Assembly: GCA_020746105.1 (NCBI GenBank)
Contig: CM036619.1
Location: forward strand, 8,098,238 to 8,162,237
Length of the DNA: 64,000 nucleotides
Direction of reading: 5' to 3'
From: Trogon surrucura
Taxonomy: Eukaryota > Chordata > Aves > Trogoniformes > Trogonidae
In this document: one piece after another, positions 1-12,324 of the stretch
Layout: every line of letters starts with the position of its first letter
Position numbering within the stretch: position 1 is the stretch's first letter
The notes under the pieces: model-generated
Databases searched by the model: none
Told to the model about the DNA's origin: nothing
The model's input: the letters and a program-made list of their open reading frames with translations, nothing else
Translations under genes and position numbers: made by a program

Positions 1-59
1 ATGTCCCTCCCCAGGCATCTGCCTGTAATAGGAGAGGAGAGAGAGAAGGAGCAGCTGCC

Positions 60-75
60 GTCCCTCACCAGGGAC
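60..75 (+). other. Short perfect hairpin in each satellite unit
   Basis: GTCCCT at 60-65 and AGGGAC at 70-75 form a perfect 6-bp stem with a CACC loop, two bases before the C-rich block. Many units keep it. Units reading CACCACAGAC or CACCACGGAC (for example near 2,157, 2,575 and 3,829) lose part of the stem. A second inverted repeat in the unit is CACCGG at 177-182 against CCGGTG at 191-196; it is broken in units reading CACCAG. Confidence 0.6.
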
Positions 76-77
76 AG

Positions 78-101
78 CCCCTGCCCATCCCTCCCCTGCC
101 C
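78..101 (-). other. G-quadruplex motif of the satellite unit (first of about 55)
   Basis: On the minus strand this stretch reads G3-CA-G4-A-G3-AT-G3-CA-G4: five guanine runs with loops of only one or two bases, well inside the usual G-quadruplex pattern. The plus strand is the matching C-rich, i-motif-type strand. It recurs every 209 bp. It is altered in a few units (near 1,967, 2,388, 8,452 and 11,575). Folding is a prediction from the pattern. Confidence 0.75.
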
Positions 102-3100
102 TTCCTTATCAGCCCTTGGTCACCTGGGTTCTTGTCTGCCAGCCTGGTCTGCAGCAGCTCTTCCAAAATACACCAACACCGGCAACGCACCCGGTGCCAC
201 CATCTCGCCATGTCCCTACCCAGGCATCTGCCTGTAATAGGAGAGGAGAGAGAGAAGGAGCACCTGCCGTCCCTCACCAGGGACAGCCCCTGCCCATCCC
301 TCCCCTGCCCTTCCTTATCAGCCCTTGGTCACCTGGCTTCTTGTCTGCCAGCCTGGTCTGCAGCAGCTCTTCCAAAATACACCAACACCGGCAACGCACC
401 CGGTGCCACCATCTCGCCATGTCCCTACCCAGGCATCTGCCTGTAATAGGAGAGGAGAGAGAGAAGGAGCAGCTGCCGTCCCTCACCAGGGACAGCCCCT
501 GCCCATCCCTCCCCTGCCCTTCCTTATCAGCCCTTGGTCACCTGGCTTCTTGTCTGCCAGCCTGGTCTGCAGCAGCTCTTCCAAAATACACCAACACCGG
601 CAACGCACCCGGTGCCACCATCTCGCCATGTCCCTACCCAGGCATCTGCCTGTAATAGGAGAGGAGAGAGAGAAGGAGCAGCTGCCGTCCCTCACCAGGA
701 ACAGCCCCTGCCCATCCCTCCCCTGCCCTTCCTTATCAGCCCTTGGTCACCTGGCTTCTTGTCTGCCAGCCTGGTCTGCAGCAGCTCTTCCAAAATACAC
801 CAACACCGGCAACGCACCCGGTGCCACCATCTCGCCATGTCCCTACCCAGGCATCTGCCTGTAATAGGAGAGGAGAGAGAGAAGGAGCACCTGCCGTCCC
901 TCACCAGGGACAGCCCCTGCCCATCCCTCCCCTGCCCTTCCTTATCAGCCCTTGGTCACCTGGCTTCTTGTCTGCCAGCCTGGTCTGCAGCAGCTCTTCC
1001 AAAATCCACCAACACCAGCAACGCACCCGGTGCCACCATCTCGCCATGTCCCTACCCAGGCATCTGCCTGTAATAGGAGAGGAGAGAGAGAAGGAGCAGC
1101 TGCCATCCCTCACCAGGGACAGCCCCTGCCCATCCCTCCCCTGCCCTTCCTTATCAGCCCTTGGTCACCTGGCTTCTTGTCTGCCAGCCTGGTCTGCAGC
1201 AGCTCTTCCAAAATCCACCAACACCAGCAACGCACCCGGTGCCACCATCTCGCCATGTCCCTACCCAGGCATCTGCCTGTAATAGGAGAGGAGAGAGAGA
1301 AGGAGCAGCTGCCGTCCCTCACCAGGGACAGCCCCTGCCCATCCCTCCCCTGCCCTTCCTTATCAGCCCTTGGTCACCTGGCTTCTTGTCTGCCAGCCTG
1401 GTCTTCAGCAGCTCTTCCAAAATACACCAACACCGGCAACGCACCAGGTGCCACCATCTCGCTATGTCCCTACCCAGGCATCTGCCTGTAATAGGAGAGG
1501 AGAGAGAGAAGGAGCAGCTGCCGTCCCTCACCAGGGACAGCCCCTGCCCATCCCTCCCCTGCCCTTCCTTATCAGCCCTTGGTCACCTGGCTTCTTGTCT
1601 GCCAGCCTGGTCTGCAGCAGCTCTTCCAAAATCCACCAACACCGGCAACGCACCCGGTGCCACCATCTCGCCATGTCCCTACCCAGGCATCTGCCTGTAA
1701 TAGGAGAGGAGAGAGAGAAGGAGCAGCTGCCGTCCCTCACCAGGGACAGCCCCTGCCCATCCCTCCCCTGCCCTTCCTTATCAGCCCTTGGTCACCTGGC
1801 TTCTTGTCTGCCAGCCTGCTCTGCAGCAGCTCTTCCAAAATACACCAACACCGGCAACGCACCCGGTGCCACCATCTCGCCATGTCCCTACCCAGGCATC
1901 TGCCTGTAATAGGAGAGGAGAGAGAGAAGGAGCACCTGCCGTCCCTCACCAGGGACAGCCCCTGCCATCCCTCCCCTGCCCTTCCTTATCAGCCCTTGGT
2001 CACCTGGCTTCTTGTCTGCCAGCCTGGTCTGCAGCAGCTCTTCCAAAATCCACCAACACCGGCAACGCACCCGGTGCCACCATCTCGCCATGTCCCTACC
2101 CAGGCATCTGCCTGTAATAGGAGAGGAGAGAGAGAAGGAGCACCTGCCGTCCCTCACCACAGACAGCCCCTGCCCATCCCTCCCCTGCCCTTCCTTATCA
2201 GCCCTTGGTCACCTGGCTTCTTGTCTGCCAGCCTGGTCTGCAGTAGCTCTTCCAAAATCCACCAACACCAGCAACGCACCCGGTGCCACCATCTCGCCAT
2301 GTCCCTACCCAGGCATCTGCCTGTAATAGGAGAGGAGAGAGAGAAGGAGCACCTGCCGTCCCTCACCAGGGACAGCCCCTGCCCATTCCGCCCCTGCCCT
2401 TCCTTATCAGCCCTTGGTCACCTGGCTTCTTGTCTGCCAGCCTGGTCTGCAGCAGCTCTTCCAAAATCCACCAACACCGGCAACGCACCCGGTGCCACCA
2501 TCTCGCCATGTCCCTACCCAGGCATCTGCCTGTAATAGGAGAGGAGAGAGAGAAGGAGCAGCTGCCGTCCCTCACCACGGACAGCCCCTGCCCATCCCTC
2601 CCCTGCCCTTCCTTATCAGCCCTTGGTCACCTGGCTTCTTGTCTGCCAGCCTGGTCTGCAGCAGCTCTTCCAAAATCCACCAACACCGGCAACGCACCCG
2701 GTGCCACCATCTCGCCATGTCCCTACCCAGGCATCTGCCTGTAATAGGAGAGGAGAGAGAGAAGGAGCAGCTGCCGTCCCTCACCAGGGACAGCCCCTGC
2801 CCATCCCTCCCTGCCCTTCCTTATCAGCCCTTGGTCACCTGGCTTCTTGTCTGCCAGCCTGGTCTGCAGCAGCTCTTCCAAAATACACCAACACCGGCAA
2901 CGCACCCGGTGCCACCATCTCGCCATGTCCCTACCCAGGCATCTGCCTGTAATAGGAGAGGAGAGAGAGAAGGAGCAGCTGCCGTCCCTCACCAGGGACA
3001 GCCCCTGCCCATCCCTCCCCTGCCCCTTCCTTATCAGCCCTTGGTCACCTGGCTTCTTGTCTGCCAGCCTGGTCTGCAGCAGCTCTTCCAAAATCCACCA

Positions 3101-6100
3101 ACACCGGCAACGCACCCGGTGCCACCATCTCGCCATGTCCCTACCCAGGCATCTGCCTGTAATAGGAGAGGAGAGAGAGAAGGAGCAGCCGCCGTCCCTC
3201 ACCAGGGACAGCCCCTGCCCATCCCTCCCCTGCCCTTCCTTATCAGCCCTTGGTCACCTGGCTTCTTGTCTGCCAGCCTGGTCTGCAGCAGCTCTTCCAA
3301 AATCCACCACCACCGGCAACGCACCCGGTGCCACCATCTCGCCATGTCCCTACCCAGGCATCTGCCTGTAATAGGAGAGGAGAGAGAGAAGGAGCAGCTG
3401 CCGAACGTGACCAGGGACAGCCCCTGCCCATCCCTCCCCTGCCCTTCCTTATCAGCCCTTGGTCACCTGGCTTCTTGTCTGCCAGCCTGGTCTGCAGCAG
3501 CTCTTCCAAAATCCACCCACACCAGCAACGCACCCGGTGCCACCATCTCGCCATGTCCCTACCCAGGCATCTGCCTGTAATAGGAGAGGAGAGAGAGAAG
3601 GAGCACCTGCCGTCCCTCACCAGGGACAGCCCCTGCCCATCCCTCCCCTGCCCTTCCTTATCAGCCCTTGGTCACCTGGCTTCTTGTCTGCCAGCCTGGT
3701 CTGCAGCAGCTCTTCCAAAATCCACCAACACCGGCAACGCACCCGGTGCCACCATCTCGCCATGTCCCTACCCAGGCATCTGCCTGTAATAGGAGAGGAG
3801 AGAGAGAAGGAGCACCTGCCGTCCCTCACCACAGACAGCCCCTGCCCATCCCTCCCCTGCCCTTCCTTATCAGCCCTTGGTCACCTGGCTTCTTGTCTGC
3901 CAGCCTGGTCTGCAGCAGCTCTTCAAAAATCCACCCACACCAGCAACGCACCCGGTGCCACCATCTCGCCATGTCCCTACCCAGGCATCTGCCTGTAATA
4001 GGAGAGGAGAGAGAGAAGGAGCAGCCTGCCGTCCCTCACCAGGGACAGCCCCTGCCCATCCCTCCCCTGCCCTTCCTTATCAGCCCTTGGTCACCTGGCT
4101 TCTTGTCTGCAGCCTGGTCTGCAGCAGCTCTTCCAAAATCCACCAACACCGGCAACGCACCCGGTGCCACCATCTCGCCATGTCCCTACCCAGGCATCTG
4201 CCTGTAATAGGAGAGGAGAGAGAGAAGGAGCACCTGCCGTCCCTCACCAGGGACAGCCCCTGCCCATCCCTCCCCTGCCCTTCCTTATCAGCCCTTGGTC
4301 ACCTGGCTTCTTGTCTGCCAGCCTGGTCTGCAGCAGCTCTTCCAAAATCCACCAACACCGGCAACGCACCCGGTGCCACCATCTCGCCATGTCCCTACCC
4401 AGGCATCTGCCTGTAATAGGAGAGGAGAGAGAGAAGGAGCAGCTGCCGTCCCTCACCAGGGACAGCCCCTGCCCATCCCTCCCCTGCCCTTCCTTATCAG
4501 CCCTTGGTCACCTGGCTTCTTGTCTGCCAGCCTGGTCTGCAGCAGCTCTTCCAAAATCCACCAACACCGGCAACGCACCCGGTGCCACCATCTCGCCATG
4601 TCCCTACCCAGGCATCTGCCTGTAATAGGAGAGGAGAGAGAGAAGGAGCAGCTGCCGTCCCTCACCAGGGACAGCCCCTGCCCATCCCTCCCCTGCCCTT
4701 CCTTATCAGCCCTTGGTCACCTGGCTTCTTGTCTGCCAGCCTGCTCTGCAGCAGCTCTTCCAAAATCCACCAACACCGGCAACGCACCCGGTGCCACCAT
4801 CTCGCCATGTCCCTACCCAGGCATCTGCCTGTAATAGGAGAGGAGAGAGAGAAGGAGCACCTGCCGTCCCTCACCAGGGACAGCCCCTGCCCATCCCTCC
4901 CCTGCCCTTCCTTATCAGCCCTTGGTCACCTGGCTTCTTGTCTGCCAGCCTGTCTGCAGCAGCTCTTCCAAAATACACCAACACCGGCAACGCACCCGGT
5001 GCCACCATCTCGCCATGTCCCTACCCAGGCATCTGCCTGTAATAGGAGAGGAGAGAGAGAAGGAGCACCTGCCGTCCCTCACCAGGGACAGCCCCTGCCC
5101 ATCCCTCCCCTGCCCTTCCTTATCAGCCCTTGGTCACCTGGCTTCTTGTCTGCCAGCCTGGTCTGCAGCAGCTCTTCCAAAATCCACCACACCACCAACG
5201 CACCCGGTGCCACCATCTCGCCATGTCCCTACCCAGGCATCTGCCTGTAATAGGAGAGGAGAGAGAGAAGGAGCAGCCTCCGTCCCTCACCAGGGACAGC
5301 CCCTGCCCATCCCTCCCCTGCCCTTCCTTATCAGCCCTTGGTCACCTGGCTTCTTGTCTGCCAGCCTGGTCTGCAGCAGCTCTTCCAAAATCCACCAACA
5401 CCGGCAACGCACCCGGTGCCACCATCTCGCCATGTCCCTACCCAGGCATCTGCCTGTAATAGGAGAGGAGAGAGAGAAGGAGCAGCTGCCGTCCCTCACC
5501 AGGGACAGCCCCTGCCCATCCCTCCCCTGCCCTTCCTTATCAGCCCTTGGTCACCTGGCTTCTTGTCTGCCAGCCTGGTCTGCAGTAGCTCTTCCAAAAT
5601 CCACCAACACCAGCAACGCACCCGGTGCCACCATCTCGCCATGTCCCTACCCAGGCATCTGCCTGTAATAGGAGAGGAGAGAGAGAAGGAGCAGCTGCCG
5701 TCCCTCACCACGGACAGCCCCTGCCCATCCCTCCCCTGCCCTTCCTTATCAGCCCTTGGTCACCTGGCTTCTTGTCTGCCAGCCTGGTCTGCAGCAGCTC
5801 TTCCAAAATCCACCCACACCAGCAACGCACCCGGTGCCACCATCTCGCCATGTCCCTACCCAGGCATCTGCCTGTAATAGGAGAGGAAAGAGAGAAGGAG
5901 GAGCCACCGAACCTGACCAGGGACAGCCCCTGCCCATCCCTCCCCTGCCCTTCCTTATCAGCCCTTGGTCACCTGGCTTCTTGTCTGCCAGCCTGGTCTG
6001 CAGCAGCTCTTCCAAAATACACCAACACCGGCAACGCACCCGGTGCCACCATCTCGCCATGTCCCTACCCAGGCATCTGCCTGTAATAGGAGAGGAGAGA

Positions 6101-7040
6101 GAGAAGGAGCAGCTGCCGTCCCTCACCAGGGACAGCCCCTGCCCATCCCTCCCCTGCCCTTCCTTATCAGCCCTTGGTCACCTGGCTTCGTGTCTGCCAG
6201 CCTGGTCTGCAGCAGCTCTTCCAAAATCCACCCACACCAGCAACGCACCCGGTGCCACCATCTCGCCATGTCCCTACCCAGGCATCTGCCTGTAATAGGA
6301 GAGGAGAGAGAGAAGGAGCACCTGCCGACCCTCACCAGGGACAGCCCCTGCCCATCCCTCCCCTGCCCTTCCTTATCAGCCCTTGGTCACCTGGCTTCTT
6401 GTCTGCCAGCCTGGTCTGCAGCAGCTCTTCCAAAATCCACCAACACCGGCAACGCACCCGGTGCCACCATCTCGCCATGTCCCTACCCAGGCATCTGCCT
6501 GTAATAGGAGAGGAGAGAGAGAAGGAGCACCTGCCGTCCCTCACCAGGACAGCCCCTGCCCATCCTCCCCTGCCCTTCCTTATCAGCCCTTGGTCACCTG
6601 GCTTCTTGTCTGCCAGCCTGGTCTGCAGCAGCTCTTCCAAAATCCACCAACACCGCAACGCACCCGGTGCCACCATCTCGCCATGTCCCTACCCAGGCAT
6701 CTGCCTGTAATAGGAGAGGAGAGAGAGAAGGAGCACCTGCCGTCCCTCACCAGGGACAGCCCCTGCCCATCCCTCCCCTGCCCTTCCTTATCAGCCCTTG
6801 GTCACCTGGCTTCTTGTCTGCCAGCCTGGTCTGCAGCAGCTCTTCCAAAATCCACCAACACCGGCAACGCACCCGGTGCCACCATCTCGCCATGTCCCTA
6901 CCCAGGCATCTGCCTGTAATAGGAGAGGAGAGAGAGAAGGAGCAGCTGCCGTCCCTCACCACGGACAGCCCCTGCCCATCCCTCCCCTGCCCTTCCTTAT
7001 CAGCCCTTGGTCACCTGGCTTCTTGTCTGCCAGCCTGGTC

Positions 7041-9130
7041 TGCAGTAGCTCTTCCAAAATCCACCAACACCGGCAACGCACCCGGTGCCACCATCTCGCC
7101 ATGTCCCTACCCAGGCATCTGCCTGTAATAGGAGAGGAGAGAGAGAAGGAGCAGCTGCCGTCCCTCACCAGGGACAGCCCCTGCCCATCCCTCCCCTGCC
7201 CTTCCTTATCAGCCCTTGGTCACCTGGCTTCTTGTCTGCCAGCCTGGTCTGCAGCAGCTCTTCCAAAATACACCAACACCGGCAACGCACCCGGTGCCAC
7301 CATCTCGCCATGTCCCTACCCAGGCATCTGCCTGTAATAGGAGAGGAAAGAGAGAAGGAGGAGCCACCGAACCTGACCAGGGACAGCCCCTGCCCATCCC
7401 TCCCCTGCCCTTCCTTATCAGCCCTTGGTCACCTGGCTTCTTGTCTGCCAGCCTGCTCTGCAGCAGCTCTTCAAAAATACACCAACACCGGCAACGCACC
7501 CGGTGCCACCATCTCGCCATGTCCCTACCCAGGCATCTGCCTGTAATAGGAGAGGAGAGAGAGAAGGAGCACCTGCCGTCCCTCACCAGGGACAGCCCCT
7601 GCCCATCCCTCCCCTGCCCTTCCTTATCAGCCCTTGGTCACCTGGCTTCTTGTCTGCCAGCCTGGTCTGCAGCAGCTCTTCCAAAATCCACCCACACCAG
7701 CAACGCACCCGGTGCCACCATCTCGCCATGTCCCTACCCAGGCATCTGCCTGTAATAGGAGAGGAAAGATAGATGGAGGAGCCACCGAACCTGACCAGGG
7801 ACAGCCCCTGCCCATCCCTCCCCTGCCCTTCCTTATCAGCCCTTGGTCACCTGGCTTCTTGTCTGCCAGCCTGGTCTGCAGCAGCTCTTCCAAAATCCAC
7901 CAACACCGGCAACGCACCCGGTGCCACCATCTCGCCATGTCCCTACCCAGGCATCTGCCTGTAATAGGAGAGGAGAGAGAGAAGGAGCAGCTGCCGTCCC
8001 TCACCAGGGACAGCCCCTGCCCATCCCTCCCCTGCCCTTCCTTATCAGCCCTTGGTCACCTGGCTTCTTGTCTGCCAGCCTGGTCTGCAGTAGCTCTTCC
8101 AAAATCCACCAACACCGGCAACGCACCCGGTGCCACCATCTCGCCATGTCTCTACCCAGGCATCTGCCTGTAATAGGAGAGGAGAGAGAGAAGGAGCAGC
8201 TGCCGTCCCTCACCAGGGACAGCCCCTGCCCATCCCTCCCCTGCCCTTCCTTATCAGCCCTTGGTCACCTGGCTTCTTGTCTGCCAGCCTGGTCTGCAGC
8301 AGCTCTTCCAAAATCCACCAACACCGGCAACGCACCCGGTGCCACCATCTCGCCATGTCCCTACCCAGGCATCTGCCTGTAATAGGAGAGGAAAGAGAGA
8401 AGGAGGAGCCACCGAACCTGACCAGGGACAGCCCCTGCCCATCCCTCCCCTGGCCTTCCTTATCAGCCCTTGGTCACCTGGCTTCTTGTCTGCCAGCCTG
8501 CTCTGCAGCAGCTCTTCCAAAATACACCAACACCGGCAACGCACCCGGTGCCACCATCTCGCCATGTCCCTACCCAGGCATCTGCCTGTAATAGGAGAGG
8601 AGAGAGAGAAGGAGCACCTGCCGTCCCTCACCAGGGACAGCCCCTGCCCATCCCTCCCCTGCCCTTCCTTATCAGCCCTTGGTCACCTGGGTTCTTGTCT
8701 GCCAGCCTGGTCTGCAGCAGCTCTTCCAAAATCCACCCACACCAGCAACGCACCCGGTGCCACCATCTCGCCATGTCCCTACCCAGGCATCTGCCTGTAA
8801 TAGGAGAGGAAAGATAGATGGAGGAGCCACCGAACCTGACCAGGGACAGCCCCTGCCCATCCCTCCCCTGCCCTTCCTTATCAGCCCTTGGTCACCTGGC
8901 TTCTTGTCTGCCAGCCTGGTCTGCAGCAGCTCTTCCAAAATACACCAACACCGGCAACGCACCCGGTGCCACCATCTCGCCATGTCCCTACCCAGGCATC
9001 TGCCTGTAATAGGAGAGGAGAGAGAGAAGGAGCACCTGCCGTCCCTCACCACAGACAGCCCCTGCCCATCCCTCCCCTGCCCTTCCTTACCAGCCCTTGG
9101 TCACCTGCCTTCTTGTCTGCCAGCAGGGTC
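7041..9130. repeat. Five-unit block duplication inside the satellite
   Basis: Rare variants recur at exactly 1,045 bp (5 x 209): CAGTAG at 7,043 and 8,088; GAAAGAGAG followed by an ACCGAACCTGACC variant at 7,346 and 8,391; CTGCTCTGCAG at 7,453 and 8,498; CCCACACCAGC at about 7,690 and 8,735; and GAAAGATAGATGG at 7,764 and 8,809. The blocks 7,041-8,085 and 8,086-9,130 are therefore adjacent copies of a five-monomer segment that later picked up a few differences. The CAGTAG and GAAAGAGAG pair also occurs at 5,583 and 5,886, 1,460 bp earlier, which is 7 x 209 minus the three bases lost near 6,546-6,656. This is local higher-order structure, not a fixed period across the array. Confidence 0.88.
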
Positions 9131-11689
9131 TGCAGCAGCTCTTCCAAAATCCAACGACACCACCAACGCACCCGGCGCCACCATCTCGCCATGTCCCTAC
9201 CCAGGCATCTGCCTGTAATAGGAGAGGAGAGAGAGAAGGAGCACCTGCCGTCCCTCACCACAGACAGCCCCTGCCCATCCCTCCCCTGCCCTTCCTTATC
9301 AGCCCTTGGTCACCTGGCTTCTTGTCTGCCAGCCTGGTCTGCAGCAGCTCTTCCAAAATCCACCAACACCGGCAACGCACCCGGTGCCACCATCTCGCCA
9401 TGTCCCTACCCAGGCATCTGCCTGTAATAGGAGAGGAGAGAGAGAAGGAGCACCTGCCGTCCCTCACCAGGGACAGCCCCTGCCCATCCCTCCCCTGCCC
9501 TTCCTTATCAGCCCTTGGTCACCTGGCTTCTTGTCTGCCAGCCTGGTCTGCAGCAGCTCTTCCAAAATACACCAACACCAGCAACGCACCCGGTGCCACC
9601 ATCTCGCCATGTCCCTACCCAGGCATCTGCCTGTAATAGGAGAGGAGAGAGAGAAGGAGCAGCCGCCGTCCCTCACCACAGACAGCCCCTGCCCATCCCT
9701 CCCCTGCCCTTCCTTATCAGCCCTTGGTCACCTGGCTTCTTGTCTGCCAGCCTGGTCTGCAGCAGCTCTTCCAAAATCCACCAACACTGGAAACGCACCC
9801 GGTGCCACCATCTCGCCATGTCCCTACCCAGGCATCTGCCTGTAATAGGAGAGGAGAGAGAGAAGGAGCAGCCGCCGAACCTGACCAGGGACAGCCCCTG
9901 CCCATCCCTCCCCTGCCCTTCCTTATCAGCCCTTGGTCACCTGGCTTCTTGTCTGCCAGCCTGGTCTGCAGCAGCTCTTCCAAAATCCACCAACACCGGC
10001 AACGCACCCGGTGCCACCATCTCGCCATGTCCCTACCCAGGCATCTGCCTGTAATAGGAGAGGAGAGAGAGAAGGAGCAGCTGCCGTCCCTCACCAGGGA
10101 CAGCCCCTGCCCATCCCTCCCCTGCCCTTCCTTATCAGCCCTTGGTCACCTGGCTTCTTCTGTGCCAGCCTGGTCTGCAGCAGCTCTTCCACAATTCACC
10201 AACACCGGCAACGCACCCGGTGCCACCATCTCGCCATGTCCCTACCCAGGCATCTGCCTGTAATAGGAGAGGAGAGAGAGAAGGAGCAGCTGCCGTCCCT
10301 CACCACAGACAGCCCCTGCCCATCCCTCCCCTGCCCTTCCTTATCAGCCCTTGGTCACCTGGCTTCTTGTCTGCCAGCCTGGTCTGCAGCAGCTCTTCCA
10401 AAATCCACCCACACCAGCAACGCACCCGGTGCCACCATCTCGCCATGTCCCTACCCAGGCATCTGCCTGTAATAGGAGGGGAGAGAGAGAAGGTGCAGCC
10501 GCCATCCCACATCAGGGACAGCCCCTGCCCATCCCTCCCCTGCCCTTCCTTATCAGCCCTTGGTCACCTGGCTTCTTGTCTGCCAGCCTGGTCTGCAGCA
10601 GTTCTTCCAAAATCCACCAACAGTGGAAACGCACCCGGTGCCACCATCTCGCCATGTCCCTACCCAGGCATCTGCCTGTAATAGGAGAGGAGAGAGAGAA
10701 GGAGCACCTGCCGTCCCTCACCAGGGACAGCCCCTGCCCATCCCTCCCCTGCCCTTCCTTATCAGCCCTTGGTCACCTGGCTTCTTGTCTGCCAGCCTGG
10801 TCTGCAGCAGCTCTTCCAAAATACACCAACACCGGCAACGCACCCGGTGCCACCATCTCGCCATGTCCCTACCCAGGCATCTGCCTGTAATAGGAGAGGA
10901 GAGAGAGAAGGAGCAGCTGCCGTCCCTCACCACAGACAGCCCCTGCCCATCCCTCCCCTGCCCTTCCTTATCAGCCCTTGGTCACCTGGCTTCTTGTCTG
11001 CCAGCCTGGTCTGCAGCAGCTCTTCCAAAATCCACCAACACCGGCAACGCACCCGGTGCCACCATCTCGCCATGTCCCTACCCAGGCATCTGCCTGTAAT
11101 AGGAGAGGAGAGAGAGAAGGAGCAGCCGCCGAACCTGACCAGGGACAGCCCCTGCCCATCCCTCCCCTGCCCTTCCTTATCAGTCCTTGGTCACCTGGCT
11201 TCTTGTGTGCCAGCCTGGTCTGCAGCAGCTCTTCCAAAATCCACCAACAACAACAATGCACCCGGTGCCACCATCTCGCCATGTCCCTACCCAGGCATCT
11301 GCCTGTAATAGGAGAGGAGAGAGAGAAGGAGCAGCTGCCGTCCCTCACCAGGGACAGCCCCTGCCCATCCCTCCCCTGCCCTTCCTTATCAGCCCTTGGT
11401 CACCTGGCTTCTTGTGTGCCAGCCTGGTCTGCAGCAGCTCTTCCAAAATCCACCAACACTGGAAACGCACCCTGTGCCACCATCTCGCCATGTCCCTACC
11501 CAGGCATCTGCCTGTAATAGGATAGGAGAGAGAGAAGGAGCAGCCGCCGAACCTGACCAGGGACAGCCCCTGCCCATCTCTCCCCTGCCCTTCCTTATCA
11601 ACCCTTGGTCACCTGGGTTCTGGTCTGCCAGCCTGGTCTGCAGCAGCTCTTCCAAAATCTACCCACACCAGCAACGCACCTGGTGCCGG

Positions 11690-12002
11690 TGCCACCGCCA
11701 CCGCCAATGTTTTGTGTTTTGTGACATAGCCATGACATCACTCGAGCTCGTTCCAGGCACTGGTGGCTGCCTGCTCTAACATAACCATGGCAACGCCAGT
11801 ACTGGTGCCTGCAGTTAGTGCCATATCACTCTGACATGGCTATTAGCTTGCACCATTTAGCCAAGATGAAGCATTTAAATTAGTTAAATTAATTAAATTA
11901 TATATCTTTAATAAAAAAAGAAATAAAAATTAGAAAAAATAAAATAAATTAATGACTGCGACAGTATTTGGGTGGGAAATTAGGTAGTTGTAGCTACTTT
12001 TG
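11690..12002. other. Satellite edge to unique AT-rich DNA; no gene seen
   Basis: The last unit loses register at GGTGCCGGTGCC followed by CCACCGCCACCGCC (about 11,684-11,705), then unrelated sequence begins. From about 11,870 to 11,960 the DNA is very AT-rich. No coding or RNA gene is visible. Confidence 0.6.
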
Positions 12003-12324
12003 AAAGAACAGGCCCCTCTCCTCTGCCCTGGTGAGGCCACATCTGGAATATTGTGTCCAGTTCTGGGCCCCTCAGCTCAAGATAGACAGGGAACTGTTGG
12101 AGAGAGTCCATTGAAGAACCACAAAGATCATGAAGGGAGTGGAACATCTCCCTTCTGAGGAAAGGCTGCAGGAGCTGAGTCTCTTTAGCTTGGAGAAGAG
12201 GAGGCTGAGGGGTGACCACATTCATGTTTATAAAGATGTCAAGGAGTACGGAGCCAGGGTCTTTTCAGCCACGTTCAATGACAGGACAAGGGGCAATGGG
12301 TTCAAGCTGGTGCATCGGAGGTTC
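12003..12324 (+). mobile_element. CR1 LINE fragment (ORF2 3' part)
   Basis: The stretch reads like the CR1 ORF2 C-terminal region seen more fully at 59,330-59,640. It runs from the CTCTGCCCTGGTGAG segment through GGAATATTGTGTCCAG to the landmark coding for [23 protein letters not shown] and ends abruptly at GGAGGTTC. It lacks the CR1 3' end because an inverted CR1 starts at the next base. It is diverged and frameshifted. It encodes no usable product. Confidence 0.9.

Larger units (their letters stand above)
1..11689. repeat. 209-bp tandem satellite array, 55 full units plus a partial
   Basis: The same unit recurs every 209 bp from the first base: the ATGTCCCTACCCAGG landmark is at 1, 210, 419 and so on to 11,490. 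Between 1 and 11,490 there are 55 units spanning 11,489 bp, 6 bp short of 55 x 209. Ten one-base indels explain this exactly (losses near 1,969, 2,805, 4,109, 4,951 and 5,185, three losses in the unit at 6,546-6,656, gains near 3,020 and 4,028). Within a unit, in order: a purine run (30-51), a hairpin (60-75), a C-rich block (78-101), the unique-looking stretch to about 170, and a second inverted repeat (177-196). Neighbouring units differ at a few recurring sites. The array continues beyond the left edge. Since 209 is not a multiple of 3 and each unit has TAATAG, open frames end within about three units; none is a gene. I do not recognise the monomer. Confidence 0.97.

Noticed and set aside
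1..11689. CRISPR array
   Set aside because: Whole 209-bp units are repeated with no short repeats separated by unique spacers, and the surroundings are avian retroelements.
1..11779. Dozens of overlapping open frames of 63-388 codons on both strands
   Set aside because: They repeat with the 209-bp period and change frame each unit because 209 is not divisible by 3. The longest arise where one-base indels skip a TAATAG. No start context, domain or codon bias supports a protein.
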